From JAZKFR01 sp040386295 (GTDB lineage: Bacteria > Pseudomonadota > Gammaproteobacteria > Burkholderiales > Rhodocyclaceae), in assembly GCA_040386295.1 (NCBI GenBank), contig JAZKFR010000014.1:1-13996 (forward strand): a stretch of 13,996 nt of DNA. The letters are read 5' to 3'. Position numbers and translations under genes: made by a program. Of the stretch, positions 12,927 to 13,996 are shown in pieces (positions within the stretch are counted from its first letter, which is position 1; each line of letters starts with the position of its first letter). Below the pieces are notes generated by a model. It searched no databases. It was not told where the DNA came from and was given only the letters and a program-made list of their open reading frames with translations.

Positions 12927-13996
12927 ATGCCGAAAAATGCTTTCTACGCGCAATCAGGGGGTGTCACCGCCGTCATCAACGCCTCAGCCTGTGGCTTGAT
13001 CGAGGCGGCGCGGCGCGCTACACGCCAGACGCCAGAGCTGATCGGCAAGGTGTTTGCTGGACGTAACGGCATTATCGGTGCGCTGACCGAGGACTTAATC
13101 GACACCAGCCTGGACTCGGACGAAGACATTGCTCGCCTACGTCACACGCCAGGCGGCGCCTTTGGTTCTTGTCGCTATAAGCTGAAAAATCTGGATCAGC
13201 AGCGGGCGCAATACAGTCGCTTAATCGAGGTTTTTCGTGCGCACGAGATTGCCTATTTTTTCTACAACGGTGGCGGTGATTCGATGGATACCGCTCATAA
13301 AGTGGCGCAATTTGCGACTGAATTAGGCTATCCCTTAAGTTGTATCGGGATCCCCAAAACGGTTGATAACGATTTGCCGCATACCGATTGCTGCCCCGGT
13401 TTTGGTTCGGTTGCTAAGTACGTCGCCACCTCAATGCGCGAAGCGGGCTACGACGTCGCTTCTATGGCGAATAGCTCTGCGACAGCGGGGGGGACGAAAA
13501 TTTTTGTCTTAGAGGTGATGGGGCGTCATGCCGGTTGGATCACCGCTGCCTGCGGTTTGGCGAGTGAAGAAAACGCGGCGGGTGATCGACAAGCGCCGCA
13601 CCTTTTGTTGTTCCCCGAAATTCCTTTTGCTGCTGAGTCTTTTCTGGAGCAGGTGAGCGCCTGCGTCAAACGTTATGGCTATTGCACCATCGCTGTATCT
13701 GAGGGGGTGCAAGACGGTACTGGACGTTTCCTCGCTGATATGGGAACGCGTGATGCTTTTGGTCATGCCCAGTTGGGGGGCGTTGGGCAGTGGGTTGCGC
13801 GTCTGATTCAAGAGCGCCTTGGGCATAAATACCATTGGGCCTTGGCGGATTATCTGCAACGTTCGGCGCGCCACATTGCTTCGCGTACCGACGTTGAGCA
13901 AGCCTATGCTCTCGGCAAGGCAGCGCTTGAGTTCGCGTTGGCAGGGCAGCACGCCGTAATGCCGACGATTGTGCGTTTGTCCGATCAACCTTATCG
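12927..13996 (+). CDS. pfp: Pyrophosphate-type 6-phosphofructokinase (C-terminus cut by window edge)
   Basis: The enzyme interconverts fructose 6-phosphate and fructose 1,6-bisphosphate. The residues point to PPi rather than ATP as phosphoryl donor. The frame is open from ATG 12927 to the edge (356 codons; relatives are about 400-420). Phosphofructokinase motifs are visible: AQSGGVTAVINAS (residues 8-20, glycine-rich loop), YNGGGDSMDT (113-122), GIPKTVDNDL (141-150, catalytic D147), MGRHAGW (198-204) and SEGV (258-261). Two diagnostic positions favour PPi. Asp118 aligns with Gly104 of E. coli ATP-PFK, where Asp blocks the ATP site. Lys144 aligns with Gly124, where Lys marks PPi enzymes. It follows adk by 52 nt with no terminator visible between. 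The ribosome site is weak (TGAGC only), so translation may be modest or coupled. If PPi-dependent, the reaction would be reversible and spare ATP; donor use is inferred, not shown. Confidence 0.93.
   Translation, partial: MPKNAFYAQSGGVTAVINASACGLIEAARRATRQTPELIGKVFAGRNGIIGALTEDLIDTSLDSDEDIARLRHTPGGAFGSCRYKLKNLDQQRAQYSRLIEVFRAHEIAYFFYNGGGDSMDTAHKVAQFATELGYPLSCIGIPKTVDNDLPHTDCCPGFGSVAKYVATSMREAGYDVASMANSSATAGGTKIFVLEVMGRHAGWITAACGLASEENAAGDRQAPHLLLFPEIPFAAESFLEQVSACVKRYGYCTIAVSEGVQDGTGRFLADMGTRDAFGHAQLGGVGQWVARLIQERLGHKYHWALADYLQRSARHIASRTDVEQAYALGKAALEFALAGQHAVMPTIVRLSDQPY

Noticed and set aside
1..13996. Insertion sequence, prophage, CRISPR or defence/secretion system
   Set aside because: All coding space is taken by recognised housekeeping genes. 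No transposase, integrase, repeat array or flanking duplications were seen.

Overview
This window looks like chromosomal core-metabolism DNA from a betaproteobacterium. The evidence is the protein sequences (SdhB, SdhC, SdhD and Mdh read like Burkholderiales/Neisseriales-type orthologues) and the gene order sdhCDAB-sdhE-gltA-sucA-sucB, a TCA-cycle arrangement known from that class. By eye the base composition is near balanced to moderately GC-rich, and no segment stands out as foreign. Genus or species cannot be named from the sequence alone.

Layout. Positions 1-9209 hold a minus-strand TCA block, read right to left: sdhC, sdhD, sdhA, sdhB (succinate dehydrogenase), sdhE (its FAD-attachment factor), gltA (citrate synthase), sucA (2-oxoglutarate dehydrogenase E1) and sucB (E2, running off the left edge). 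The five sdh genes are packed with zero or negative spacing. Gaps of 148, 94 and 29 nt then separate sdhE/gltA, gltA/sucA and sucA/sucB, and the first two gaps contain hairpins. A 306-nt divergent region (9210-9515) carries a consensus -10 for the sdh side and a promoter with a flanking inverted repeat for mdh (malate dehydrogenase, plus strand). mdh ends in a textbook rho-independent terminator. After a 356-nt spacer with an extended -10 promoter come lysC (aspartate kinase), adk (adenylate kinase) and a PPi-type 6-phosphofructokinase gene that runs off the right edge.

How they work together. The minus-strand genes plus mdh encode the consecutive steps malate to oxaloacetate to citrate, then 2-oxoglutarate to succinyl-CoA, and succinate to fumarate. 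lysC draws on oxaloacetate-derived aspartate. adk and the PPi-dependent phosphofructokinase concern the adenylate/PPi energy economy and upper glycolysis.

Quality. Two runs of exactly ten N (2862-2871 in sucA, 11285-11294 in lysC) behave like fixed-size placeholders. The sucA gap probably hides about one base. The lysC gap probably hides about 92-95 bases, which makes an otherwise intact lysC look frameshifted. I found no mobile element, CRISPR array, tRNA, rRNA or novel multi-gene system. The points worth a second look are small: an SdhE with RAxxE in place of RGxxE, a dyad around the mdh promoter, intercistronic hairpins, an unexplained lysC leader and a possible internal lysC start.
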